From assembly GCA_040757595.1 (NCBI GenBank), contig JBFLWP010000002.1, forward strand, positions 62,001-126,000: a DNA stretch of 64,000 bases. The letters are read 5' to 3'. Numbering within the stretch: position 1 is the first letter of the stretch; each line of letters opens with the position of its first letter. Both the position numbers and the translations under genes were made by a program. Positions 51,998-59,976 of the stretch are shown one piece after another. Below the pieces are notes generated by a model. It saw only the letters and a program-made list of their open reading frames with translations, did not search any database and was not told the origin of the DNA. Source of the stretch: Nitrospirota bacterium. GTDB lineage: Bacteria > Nitrospirota > Nitrospiria > Nitrospirales > Nitrospiraceae.

Positions 51998-52669
51998 ATG
52001 CTGGCCAAGGTCATGAGCGCCGCCCTCGTCGGTCTCGACGCGCACCCCATCGAGGTCGAGGTGGACATCGGCGGGGGACTGCCGCAGTTCTCGGTCGTGG
52101 GCCTCCCGGACGCCACGGTGAAGGAGAGCCGCGACCGGGTCCGCGCCGCGCTCAAGAATACGGGGTTCTCCTTCCCGGTGAAAAAGATCACGGTCAACCT
52201 GGCCCCGGCCGGGTTGAAGAAGGAAGGCTCGGGATTGGATCTGCCCATCGCCGTCGGCATCCTAGTCGCGGAAGAGGTGCTCCCGGCCGAGTCGGTGATG
52301 GGGCGGACGCTGGTCGGGGAGCTGTCGCTGGACGGAAGGGTGAAGCCGATTGCCGGCGCCCTGTCCATCAGCTTGGCCTGCGCGCGGAACGGGGCGCTTC
52401 TGCTGCCGGCCGACAATGCGGCAGAAGCAGCGGTGGTGGACGGAGTGACGGCCTACCCGGTGCGGACCCTGCCGGAAGCGGTCGAGTTTCTAGGGGGGCG
52501 GTGCGCGATTCCGCCGGCTTCCGTGGACCGGCAGGTTTTGTTCTCCGAGCGGGTGAACGAGGAGGACGACTTCGCCGATGTCGTGGGCCAGGACCATGCC
52601 AAGCGGGCGCTGGAGGTCGCGGCGGCCGGCGGCCACAACCTGCTCACGTTGTGGACACAATTCCAATAA
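51998..52669 (+). pseudogene. comM: comM, 5' fragment interrupted by an insertion
   Basis: The first about 216 residues match the N-terminal half of the ComM/YifB Mg-chelatase-type AAA+ protein (VGLDAHPIEVEVDIGGGLPQ, GLPDATVKESRDRVRAAL, NLAPAGLKKEGSGLDLPIA, DFADVVGQDHAKRALEVAAA). ComM is a helicase that aids branch migration in natural transformation. Directly after GGHNLL, where the Walker A segment should begin, the frame turns into seven unrelated residues and a stop. The 3' part of comM (Walker A, B and zinc finger) is absent from the rest of the window. The retained fragment has no ATPase motif, so it is probably inactive. Confidence 0.9.
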
Positions 52670-52684
52670 AACTTGTGGCCATAT

Positions 52685-53128
52685 TCAATCACCATTACGA
52701 TCAGACCTTCCAAGCCCTACCGCAGAAGATTCGTCATCTTTATCAAGCAGTTCTGAAATCTTTCGGCTGATAATTCCACCGAGTGTCCGCAAGAAGCGAT
52801 CGGCTGCTTTATCGTCATGATGCGGACAGGTATAAGTCACTTTGAAAAGACGCGGGGGATTCCGCTTCTTGCAGCCAATGCGCTTGGGGGCTTCAGTCTC
52901 AGGTAAGGAAGTTCGTATTGATTGCTTGGCCATGGGAATGTGGAATGTCCAAACAACAGTCATCTCACCTTGCAATAAGGTATTACAGCGACGACAGGAT
53001 CCAAGAGCTTGACAAAATCGTCCTGCCTCGAATTCTCCATCATTTCCTTTTCTAGCCCGTCCGTAACATAGAGGTAGTCGTGTCTCTGCTGTAGGTCCTG
53101 CTTTCCTTTCTGGACCGAACCAACTCAT
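52685..53128 (-). CDS. Unknown Cys-containing protein at the left end of the element
   Basis: About 147 residues from the ATG at 53128 (an earlier in-frame ATG is at 53161). The product has CxxxxxCxxC (CQALGSCRRC) and TYTCPHHDDKAADRFLRTLG, a possible zinc-binding pattern. It runs opposite to the element's other genes. AT-richer than the chromosome, typical of element ends. No family recognised and the coding call is moderate. Confidence 0.45.
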   Translation of the reverse strand: MSWFGPERKAGPTAETRLPLCYGRARKGNDGEFEAGRFCQALGSCRRCNTLLQGEMTVVWTFHIPMAKQSIRTSLPETEAPKRIGCKKRNPPRLFKVTYTCPHHDDKAADRFLRTLGGIISRKISELLDKDDESSAVGLGRSDRNGD

Positions 53129-53288
53129 GATCCCACCGGTCCGTTTCTCACCGGTTTTCACCGTTCCCCGCTGATTTTCTGACCTCTCATCAATCTGACT
53201 TCCGATCGACTCGTGGCCGGAGGCCTGTTCCAGTCATTCGGTTGCCACCGTCACTCGTCTCACTCATTCAACAGAAAGGAGAAATCTT

Positions 53289-53810
53289 ATGGGCTGGTTA
53301 TTCACATCAGGAGCCAGTCGCCGTGACATCATCGCCGAGCGGATCAAGCGCTGGTCCAACGACGGCGTTGAAGCGGTTTGCCTCAAGCATGCCGTCCGCG
53401 GGAACGTCCTCTGGACGGTCTGGGAGCATCGGCATGAAGACGGCCGCACGACGCGCTTCATCGGGTGCGACCTCTTGCAATGCAAAAAGGATTGCGGGTG
53501 GGGCTACAAGGACATGGACGAATCCTGTCACCCCTATTACTTCACTTGTCCGCTGTCGTTCCTGGACATGGTGCCGCCGTCCTGTGAGCCCTGGCGGGCC
53601 AAGGTACGGGCCTACCACGCCAGGATGAACGCCGGCCGTCACCTGACGGTCGGGCAAGTGGTCAAACTGCGGGGCTGCACGATCCCCGAGATCCTGATCA
53701 TCTCGGTTCGGCCGTTACGCGGCCGGCACAACGGAATCACCTACCGGCTTCGGCGTAGCGACCTGGATTTGGACCCGGAGCAGCCGCCAATGGCTGAGCC
53801 GGCGGCCTGA
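53289..53810 (+). CDS. Mobile-element protein of the MGWLF type, unknown function
   Basis: The 173-residue protein starts MGWLFTSGASRRDIIAERI, a start I associate with small plasmid and phage proteins, and contains CDLLQCKKDCGWGYKDMDES, a Cys-rich segment. GAAAGGAGAAATC precedes ATG 53289. It is the first plus-strand gene of the element. No activity assigned. Confidence 0.65.
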   Translation: MGWLFTSGASRRDIIAERIKRWSNDGVEAVCLKHAVRGNVLWTVWEHRHEDGRTTRFIGCDLLQCKKDCGWGYKDMDESCHPYYFTCPLSFLDMVPPSCEPWRAKVRAYHARMNAGRHLTVGQVVKLRGCTIPEILIISVRPLRGRHNGITYRLRRSDLDLDPEQPPMAEPAA

Positions 53811-53897
53811 CCCTTTACGATCCTCTCGTCTACACGCTTTTACTCTGCTCACATCGTCGTTCTCTCGACCCATCTCATCACACAGAGGAGGTTTTTC

Positions 53898-54083
53898 ATG
53901 AACGGTCAACTCGTTCGGACACAACTCCGCCGCCTGTTCCCCGGGTCGTTTCTCCTGACGAAGCGCTGCCGGTGTACGGTGCACGTCTACGGCGACGGAG
54001 CCCAGGCCCCAATCAACGTGGATGCCTGTGGCCGCTGCCGGCGCTATGCCCGGTGGAAAGCGCAGCGGGTGGGGAGAGCCTGA
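53898..54083 (+). CDS. Small Cys-rich protein
   Basis: Sixty-one residues, strongly basic, with CRC (residues 24-26) and a CxxC pair (CGRC) near residue 45; probably a zinc-binding protein. AGAGGAGG precedes the ATG. TGA overlaps the next ATG (TGATG), which couples the two genes. Confidence 0.6.
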   Translation: MNGQLVRTQLRRLFPGSFLLTKRCRCTVHVYGDGAQAPINVDACGRCRRYARWKAQRVGRA

Positions 54084-54373
54084 TGAGCCGACCCTCCCTC
54101 GCGCAGCTGGGCACGGATCTGGGCCAGCTGGTCACCCAGAAGAACCAGGCCTATGGGAACTCCTGGGCCAAGACCGGAGAGTTCCTCAAGCTCTTGTTTC
54201 CGGAGGGGATCCGGCCGGAGCAGTACACGGATGCGTTGCTGCTGGTCCGGATCTTCGACAAGCAGATGCGAATCGCCACTCGGAAGGGGGCGTTCGCGGA
54301 ATCCCCGTTCCAGGACATCGCCGGCTACGGGCTGCTCGGGATGTTCAAGGACCAGACCGAGGCGGGAGGCTGA
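54083..54373 (+). CDS. DUF1599/Nmad1-like small helical protein
   Basis: The 96-residue product starts at the ATG overlapping the previous stop. Motif QKNQAYGNSWAKTGEF followed by LLLVRIFDKQMRIATRKG and DIAGYGLLG is like the nucleotide-modification-associated domain 1/DUF1599, small proteins of phages and plasmids thought to act with nucleotide metabolism. Moderate match by eye. Confidence 0.62.
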   Translation: MSRPSLAQLGTDLGQLVTQKNQAYGNSWAKTGEFLKLLFPEGIRPEQYTDALLLVRIFDKQMRIATRKGAFAESPFQDIAGYGLLGMFKDQTEAGG

Positions 54374-54374
54374 C

Positions 54375-55382
54375 ATGGCGCGACTGGCCTCGCAGGCCAA
54401 GATGGGGTTCTACCCGACCCCGCCGCTCAGCTTGGCCCGGGTCGCCGCATGGGTGCGGCCGAAAGCACGTGACCGCGACGAGCCTTACGCCTTGCTCGAC
54501 CCCTGTTGCGGGGAAGGGCAGGCGTTGAAGACCATCGCAAATCAATTCCACGCGAGTCAGACCTGGGGAATCGAGCCGGATGTCGATCGGGCGATGCAGG
54601 CGAGCCAGATCCTGCAGACGGTTGTCCAAGGCTCGATCTTCGATGCCCGGATCAATCCGCTGGCGTGCATGGGATTGCTCTGGTTGAACCCACCGTACGA
54701 TACCGAAGGTCGGGTGCGGTCGGAAGTCACCTTCTTGAAGCACGCCCATAAGTGGTTGGTTCCTGGCGGCGTCCTGGTGTTCATCGTGCCCGAGGCGATC
54801 ATCCAGGATGAGCAGACCGCCCGATGGATCGGGCGGCATTACACCCGCCTGAAGGCCTTCCGGTTGGTCACCAGCGAATACCCGCTGTTTCGGCAGGTGG
54901 TGCTGTTCGGCCTCAAACGGCCGGCGCCCGTGGAGCCGGAAGCGGCGGAGATCCTGCCGGCCGGGCCGTATCCGCACCTGGACGCCCCCAATCTGCGGGT
55001 GGTCCCCTATGAGGTTCCGGCGACCCACGGACCCTCGACCTTTCAGGCGGGGGACACCATCACGGATGAGGATTTGAGCCAGGATGCGTCCAAACTGCAG
55101 GACGACATCGCGAAGCTCTGTGCAACCGATCGGCTGGAAGCTGGCGCCCTGTCGCCTCTGTTGCCGTTGCGCAAGGGGCATCTGGTGGCGTTGCTGACGG
55201 CCGGTCTCTTGGATGGCCGGGTCGCCGGGCCTCATGGAGATCTGGTCATCAAAGGCTACTCATCGCGTGTACAGCATACGCGGGAGGAGCCTGAGGAGGG
55301 CAAGGAAATCACCACGGACACCTACGCCGTGGGGATCCGTGTCCTCGACCTTGCCAAAGGGAGTTGGTATGACATCCGGTAA
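54375..55382 (+). CDS. N6-adenine-type SAM methyltransferase-like protein (DUF6094-like)
   Basis: The 335-residue protein starts MARLASQAKMGFYPTPP, has the SAM loop LLDPCCGEGQAL (about 40-50), EPD as motif II, and the catalytic NPPY motif in LLWLNPPYDTEGR, the signature of amino-group DNA methyltransferases. It therefore probably methylates adenine or cytosine in DNA, or is a catalytically similar element protein. It overlaps the next gene by 14 bases. Anti-restriction or replication control are possible roles. Confidence 0.85.
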   Translation: MARLASQAKMGFYPTPPLSLARVAAWVRPKARDRDEPYALLDPCCGEGQALKTIANQFHASQTWGIEPDVDRAMQASQILQTVVQGSIFDARINPLACMGLLWLNPPYDTEGRVRSEVTFLKHAHKWLVPGGVLVFIVPEAIIQDEQTARWIGRHYTRLKAFRLVTSEYPLFRQVVLFGLKRPAPVEPEAAEILPAGPYPHLDAPNLRVVPYEVPATHGPSTFQAGDTITDEDLSQDASKLQDDIAKLCATDRLEAGALSPLLPLRKGHLVALLTAGLLDGRVAGPHGDLVIKGYSSRVQHTREEPEEGKEITTDTYAVGIRVLDLAKGSWYDIR

Positions 55383-55950
55383 TCCACCGTTCGTCGCCTG
55401 CACGATCCGGGGGCAGGGCGTGACGGTCCGGTCGCCGCTGGCCCTGTATGAGGCCGCGACCCCGAACCGAATTGTCCTCCTGTCGGTCTATGGCTCCCCC
55501 CAGCAGACCCGGGCCATCTCCGCCCTCTTGGCGACCGGCCAGGTGCTGCTCGCGGACGGGCCCGCCGGCCAACTGATCGAATTGCGGCGTCCTGAGCAGC
55601 TCCGGATCCGCGGCCGAGCCATCGGCTACGGGAAACAGCATCTGCTGCTGTGGGACGAGCAGATTCGCGACACGCATGTCATCTGGATGTCGCCGGATCG
55701 TAAGCTCGCCAGCCTGCAGGACGCGTTGAATCTTCGCACGATTCCATTTGACCCCGCCTGGCTGCCCGCAATGGACACGCTCCTCACCGAGGGCGACTAT
55801 TTCGAGCCGCTCGCCGGCTGGGGGCCGGCTCAGGGGTACCGGGTTCGGTGGGACGATGCCGCCATCTGCGATGCGCTGGTGAAACGGTTCGGCCAGCCTC
55901 AGCCGACCAAGGCCCCACGCCGGAAGCGAACAGTCGAACAGGCCGCCTAA
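55369..55950 (+). CDS. Element protein of unknown function
   Basis: The 193-residue product starts at ATG 55369, overlapping the methyltransferase gene by 14 bases. Beta-rich N-terminal half (RIVLLSVYGSPQQTRAISALL, LLLWDEQIRDTHVIW), basic C-terminus (TKAPRRKRTVEQAA) that could contact nucleic acid. Not recognised. Co-translation suggests it partners the methyltransferase or helicase. Confidence 0.6.
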   Translation: MTSGNPPFVACTIRGQGVTVRSPLALYEAATPNRIVLLSVYGSPQQTRAISALLATGQVLLADGPAGQLIELRRPEQLRIRGRAIGYGKQHLLLWDEQIRDTHVIWMSPDRKLASLQDALNLRTIPFDPAWLPAMDTLLTEGDYFEPLAGWGPAQGYRVRWDDAAICDALVKRFGQPQPTKAPRRKRTVEQAA

Positions 55951-55987
55951 GCAGGCGGACAATCTCAGACAAGGAGACACACGCGGT

Positions 55988-56443
55988 ATGGGATGGTATC
56001 GCTACCAGACCCTCTCGATTGATCATGCCAGCGATGACGAGTTGCGGGCGATCTACCGGGCGCTCAAGGACCACGACGACGCCCGGTATATCTTTGACGT
56101 TCCGCATGAAGAACCCAACCTCGACCAGTTGACCTGGTACGGCTGCGCGAATGAGCGCAATCCTCCGTCGTTGGTCGAGTTCTTCGGCGAGCTGAGCCGA
56201 CGGTTTCCGGCCGTCCTGTTCACGGTGGAGTGGTACGATGATCGGCCGGAGGAGGAGGCCGGCCGGGTCTACTACCGGAATGGCCGGAAGCAGGAGGTCT
56301 TCGCAGAGGTCTCTTATCCGGCCTTCGATCCCACGCGAGCCGAACCGATCGAGAGCGCGTCCCAGGGCTCCCTCAGCGTGGGGGGGCCGACCCCGGGTGG
56401 GCGGCTATGCCCAAGAGGAGGAAAGAGTTGGCCGTCCAGTTGA
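55988..56443 (+). CDS. Element protein of unknown function
   Basis: The 151-residue product starts MGWYRYQTLSIDHASDDELR after AAGGAGACAC and contains FFGELSRRFPAVLFTVEWYDD, a pattern I cannot place. Its 3' end overlaps the helicase gene by 37 bases in another frame, which supports tight operon structure. Confidence 0.55.
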   Translation: MGWYRYQTLSIDHASDDELRAIYRALKDHDDARYIFDVPHEEPNLDQLTWYGCANERNPPSLVEFFGELSRRFPAVLFTVEWYDDRPEEEAGRVYYRNGRKQEVFAEVSYPAFDPTRAEPIESASQGSLSVGGPTPGGRLCPRGGKSWPSS

Positions 56444-58614
56444 AGGAATTCCTCGAAACGTACGCGGATCAGCTGGCCGAGACGCTGGAAGCCAAGCTGA
56501 CGCCGCTCTACAACCCCGAAAAACCTACCGGGGTGGACGCCTATGCCCAACGGCTGCTGGGCTTGAAACGCCAACTGTTTCGGGTGCAGGCGGAAGTGGT
56601 GAAAGGCATGGCCAAAGCACTCTATCAGGCCGGCCGTCAACGGCTGTTCATTGTCGGCGAGCAGGGCTGCGGAAAGACCACGCTCGCCCATGCCACGGTC
56701 GCGGTCGCGCCACGGCCGCAACGGGTGCTGGTGGTCTGTCCCGGGCACCTGGTCGAAAAGTGGCTGCGGGAAGCGCGAGCCATCATTCCCGACGTGCAGA
56801 CGATCGACCTCTCAGTGCAGCACGTCATCACGATGCTGGATGAGCTGCGCACGATCCGCACGCGACCGGAGCGGCACGAGGTGTACGTGATCTCCAAGGA
56901 ACGGCTCAAGCTCAGCTACGGGTGGCGACCCGCCGCCTGGAAGAAGGGACGATACGGGGGACCGCATTGTCCCGCCTGCGGGGTACGTGCCTGCTCCGGC
57001 GATGATCTCCTCGTCTGGAGTCAGCTGGAGACGAAGCGGCGGTCCTGCGGGATCTGCGGGGAGCCGCTCTGGCAGGCGGATCCCAAGATCCGGCGCATGG
57101 CGCCCGTCGAGTACATGAAGAAACGGCTCAAAGGGTTCTTCGACGTCATGGTGCTCGATGAGGTGCACGAGCTCAAAGGCGGCGACACCCTCCAAGGGCA
57201 GGCGATGGGCGGGGTGCTCGGCTTGGCCCGACGCAGCCTGAAGCTCACCGGCACGCTCAACGGCGGGTACGCGGATGACCTCTTTTACCTCCTCTTTCGC
57301 ACCGACCCGAACCGGATGAAGAAGGATGGGTTTGAGCATGGGCAGGTCTCGTCCTTCATGGAGCGGTACGGGGTCATCGAGATCGTGAAGGATCTCCAAG
57401 ACGGGGATGATCACCGATACGGACGGGGCCGCAAGAAACAGGTCATGGTGCGGAAACGTCCAGGGGTTTCCCCTGTGGTCATTGGCCGGCATCTCCTGGA
57501 CAAGACCGTCTTTATCCGCCTGGCGGACGTGATCGACGGGCTCCCGCCCTACGAGGAGCGGGTCGTCACGATCGCCATGAATGACGAGCAACGAGCCGAA
57601 TACGCCGCGTTGGAGCGCAAGCTCCGTCAGGCGGTTCGCACGCATGGTCGTCGCGCCTTGGGTGCCTTGCTCCAATCGCTGCTGTCCTATCCCGATTCCT
57701 GTCCCCTGTTCGGCGAAGAAGTCAAGATTCGGGACCGGGTCGGCCAAGCCGTCGAAACGGTCACGGCCCCGCGCATTCAGATGCCGGCCGAGACCCTGCT
57801 CCCGAAGGAGCGGGAACTACTGGACCTGATCGCGCAGGAACGAGCTGAGGGCCGGAAGTCGCTGATTTACGTGAACTTCACGGAATCCCGCGACATTCGA
57901 CCGCGGCTCAAGTCGATCGCGGAAGCGGCCGGCCATCGAGTCGGGGTACTGGACAAGTCCATTGCGCCGAAAAAGCGGGAGGCCTGGATCGCCGACCATC
58001 AGCGCGACATTGATGTGTTGGTGACCAACCCCGAGCTCGTGAAGACGGGGCTGGATCTCTATGCCTTCCCCAACATCATGTTCTACCAGCCTGGGTATAA
58101 CCTTTTCACGCTCCGGCAGGCGGCCCGGCGGTCGTGGCGGATCGGCCAGAGCCAACCGGTCAAAGTGACGTTCTTGTGCTATGAATCCACCATGCAGAGC
58201 ATTGCGATCTACTTGATCGCCAAGAAGCTCGAGGCGGCCTTGCTGGTGGAAGGGGATCTCCCGGAAGGTCTCGCCGAATACGGCCAGAGCCATGCCTCGT
58301 TGATCGAGGAGATGGGGAAGGCTCTTGCTGACGGGCAACGGTATTCGGGGGCCGAAGCCGCCTGGGCGGAGTTCCGCAAGAAGGAGATCGAGGCGCAGCT
58401 GGCCATCGGACAGTCGGCCGATCAGCTCGAACAGATCATCCACCGCGGCCCGCCGGAGGCGTTGGGCAGCCTCACTCAGCCGAACGTCACGATCAAGGTC
58501 TCGATCCTATCCAACAAGCGCCGTAAGACCACGACATCCGTGCTGGAAGTGACGCCGGAGGATCTGGACTCGCTGGCGGAAACGCACGGAGCCCTCCAGT
58601 TCGCGCTGTTCTGA
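56407..58614 (+). CDS. SNF2-like superfamily 2 helicase/ATPase with zinc ribbon
   Basis: The 735-residue protein has Walker A GEQGCGKTT near residue 84, two CxxC zinc pairs (CPAC, CGIC) between motifs at about 187-213, the DEVH box at about 250, motif III (LTGTLNGGY), and the SNF2-type motif VI QAARRSWRIGQ near 573. SNF2-like ATPases of mobile elements remodel DNA-protein complexes or move on DNA for replication and defence. ATG 56407 lies within the upstream gene. A hairpin and small reading frame follow its stop. Confidence 0.85.
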   Translation: MPKRRKELAVQLKEFLETYADQLAETLEAKLTPLYNPEKPTGVDAYAQRLLGLKRQLFRVQAEVVKGMAKALYQAGRQRLFIVGEQGCGKTTLAHATVAVAPRPQRVLVVCPGHLVEKWLREARAIIPDVQTIDLSVQHVITMLDELRTIRTRPERHEVYVISKERLKLSYGWRPAAWKKGRYGGPHCPACGVRACSGDDLLVWSQLETKRRSCGICGEPLWQADPKIRRMAPVEYMKKRLKGFFDVMVLDEVHELKGGDTLQGQAMGGVLGLARRSLKLTGTLNGGYADDLFYLLFRTDPNRMKKDGFEHGQVSSFMERYGVIEIVKDLQDGDDHRYGRGRKKQVMVRKRPGVSPVVIGRHLLDKTVFIRLADVIDGLPPYEERVVTIAMNDEQRAEYAALERKLRQAVRTHGRRALGALLQSLLSYPDSCPLFGEEVKIRDRVGQAVETVTAPRIQMPAETLLPKERELLDLIAQERAEGRKSLIYVNFTESRDIRPRLKSIAEAAGHRVGVLDKSIAPKKREAWIADHQRDIDVLVTNPELVKTGLDLYAFPNIMFYQPGYNLFTLRQAARRSWRIGQSQPVKVTFLCYESTMQSIAIYLIAKKLEAALLVEGDLPEGLAEYGQSHASLIEEMGKALADGQRYSGAEAAWAEFRKKEIEAQLAIGQSADQLEQIIHRGPPEALGSLTQPNVTIKVSILSNKRRKTTTSVLEVTPEDLDSLAETHGALQFALF

Positions 58615-58616
58615 GA

Positions 58617-58663
58617 AGCCAGAGGCGCGGCGAAGTGGAATCCTCCATGCAGCGCCTCTGGCT
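58617..58663 (+). other. 12-bp stem-loop after the helicase stop
   Basis: AGCCAGAGGCGC (58617-58628) pairs perfectly with GCGCCTCTGGCT (58652-58663). The 23-base loop contains the ATG (58647) of a 40-residue reading frame, so translation of that frame might be structure-controlled. Confidence 0.55.
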
Positions 58664-58769
58664 GGCTGTAATACTCCTAAGAAGGCTGGGGGTTTTTGCG
58701 GTCGCTGCGACCGTTGGGTTACTGATTGCTTCGTGGCCCTATCTCAAGCGCTGGCTGCATCGTCGATAG
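58647..58769 (+). CDS. Small single-membrane-helix protein, 40 aa
   Basis: Forty residues from ATG 58647 to TAG 58769: MQRLWLAVILLRRLGVFAVA, then a hydrophobic stretch (ATVGLLIASWPYL) and a basic end (KRWLHRR). It has one predicted membrane helix and positive ends. The ribosome-binding site is weak and the start lies in a hairpin loop. A holin-, spanin- or toxin-like role is conceivable; there is no homology evidence. Confidence 0.4.
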   Translation: MQRLWLAVILLRRLGVFAVAATVGLLIASWPYLKRWLHRR

Positions 58770-58793
58770 CACCCAGTCTCATGGGTAGTTGGC

Positions 58794-58833
58794 AAAGCGT
58801 CATGGAGGAGGAATCCTCCATGACGCTTTTTTT
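58794..58833 (+). terminator. Strong Rho-independent terminator
   Basis: A perfect 16-bp stem, AAAGCGTCATGGAGGA (58794-58809) with TCCTCCATGACGCTTT (58814-58829), GGAA tetraloop, followed by TTTT (T run 58827-58833). It ends the helicase operon. Confidence 0.92.
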
Positions 58834-58853
58834 GTGCGCCCGGCCGGGCGCAC
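58834..58853. other. Perfect 20-bp palindrome
   Basis: GTGCGCCCGG followed directly by CCGGGCGCAC, an uninterrupted perfect dyad starting at the base after the terminator T run. It could be an operator or protein-binding site; no function is known. Confidence 0.7.
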
Positions 58854-59108
58854 TGACTTGATGGATGCAAAGGAGGATAGCTGAGATTGACATTCACACG
58901 GCTCACGCCGTGGGCGTTTGGCCGTAATACTTCACTAGCAGACTGTTGTTGCTGTAGGCCATTGCGGTATGGCCGAAACCTCTACGCGGATTCGTCGATG
59001 CTGTCGCACGCTGACCACGACCCACTGCGCGATCGACCTGCCTTCTTCACGAATACAGCCTTACATATCCAACACTTAACCATTTCACATCACATAAGGA
59101 GGGTTTCT

Positions 59109-59897
59109 ATGCTCGTGACCGAGCCATCTGGCACGATGACGCACGTCGTGTCTGATGGCGAAATCCTGACGGCTGTGAAGCGGAACCAGATCCTGGCCTC
59201 GTTCCAGCCGATCGTGGATCGAGACGGGGGGATTCGCAAAGCCGAGGCGCTCCTCCAGTGGGAGCATCCCCGGCTGGGACGCCTGCCGGCCCGTCTCTTC
59301 ATCGAGCGCCTGTTGGCGCTCGCCCCCAGTCGCTCCATCGTCCAGTCTCTCTGTCGGTATCTGCGCGGTCTGGATTGGCCGCTGCATCTCCGTCTCGCCA
59401 TCAATCTGGAAGTGGCCGATCTGCTGAGCACCGACACCGTGGACACGGTGGTTCAGTTAGCCGATCACCTGCCGTTGGAGGTCGAACTGTCGGAACGGGG
59501 GCCCTACGGGGACACCCTCTTGACCGACATCCAGGGCAGCCTCCGGCGTCTCAAGGAGGCCGGATGCCGCATCGCTCTCGATGATTTCGGCGCCGGCGCC
59601 ACCTCCCTGAAAATCCTGGAGCAAATCCCCGTCGATGGGATCAAGCTGGACCGACATTGGATTCAGCATGCGCCGCTCTGTCAGTCCACGGAGCAAATCA
59701 CGAAGCTGTTGATCGCGGCGGCCAAGGCCCTCAATCTCGAAATCACCGCCGAGGGCATTGAAACCAGTGAACAGGCGATTTGGTCCTACCTGGTCGGCTG
59801 TACGTTTGCCCAGGGCTGGTTTTTCTCCCGCGAACTCAACTGGGACGAGTTTCAGCGCCAGGGGTTCACGCGCTTGAAAAGTCCCGCGCAAGCCTAG
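59109..59897 (+). CDS. EAL domain c-di-GMP phosphodiesterase on the element
   Basis: The 262-residue cytosolic protein has the catalytic motifs EAL at residues 46-48, DDFGAG, KLDR and AEGIET, so it should hydrolyse c-di-GMP. It has no sensor domain. ATG 59109 is chosen because TAAGGAGGG precedes it. An in-frame TTG at 58887 would add 74 residues without domain, also behind an AAAGGAGG; that extension is Cys-run-rich and unlikely. The 255 bp before it hold a CACGGC/GCCGTG hairpin and no other gene. It could lower host c-di-GMP. Confidence 0.9.
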   Translation: MLVTEPSGTMTHVVSDGEILTAVKRNQILASFQPIVDRDGGIRKAEALLQWEHPRLGRLPARLFIERLLALAPSRSIVQSLCRYLRGLDWPLHLRLAINLEVADLLSTDTVDTVVQLADHLPLEVELSERGPYGDTLLTDIQGSLRRLKEAGCRIALDDFGAGATSLKILEQIPVDGIKLDRHWIQHAPLCQSTEQITKLLIAAAKALNLEITAEGIETSEQAIWSYLVGCTFAQGWFFSRELNWDEFQRQGFTRLKSPAQA

Positions 59898-59976
59898 GGC
59901 TGGCCTTCGTCCAGTCCTTCATCCCCTTTCAACTCAACCACACGATGATGACAGACCCAATGGAGTGGTCTACGCG

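Noticed and set aside
51998-52669. Simple frameshift in comM
   Set aside because: No reading frame after 52646 resumes comM sequence; the following DNA is unrelated for kilobases.
58887-59108. In-frame N-terminal extension of the EAL protein from TTG 58887
   Set aside because: No domain, a CCCC run, and a much better ATG with TAAGGAGGG at 59109.
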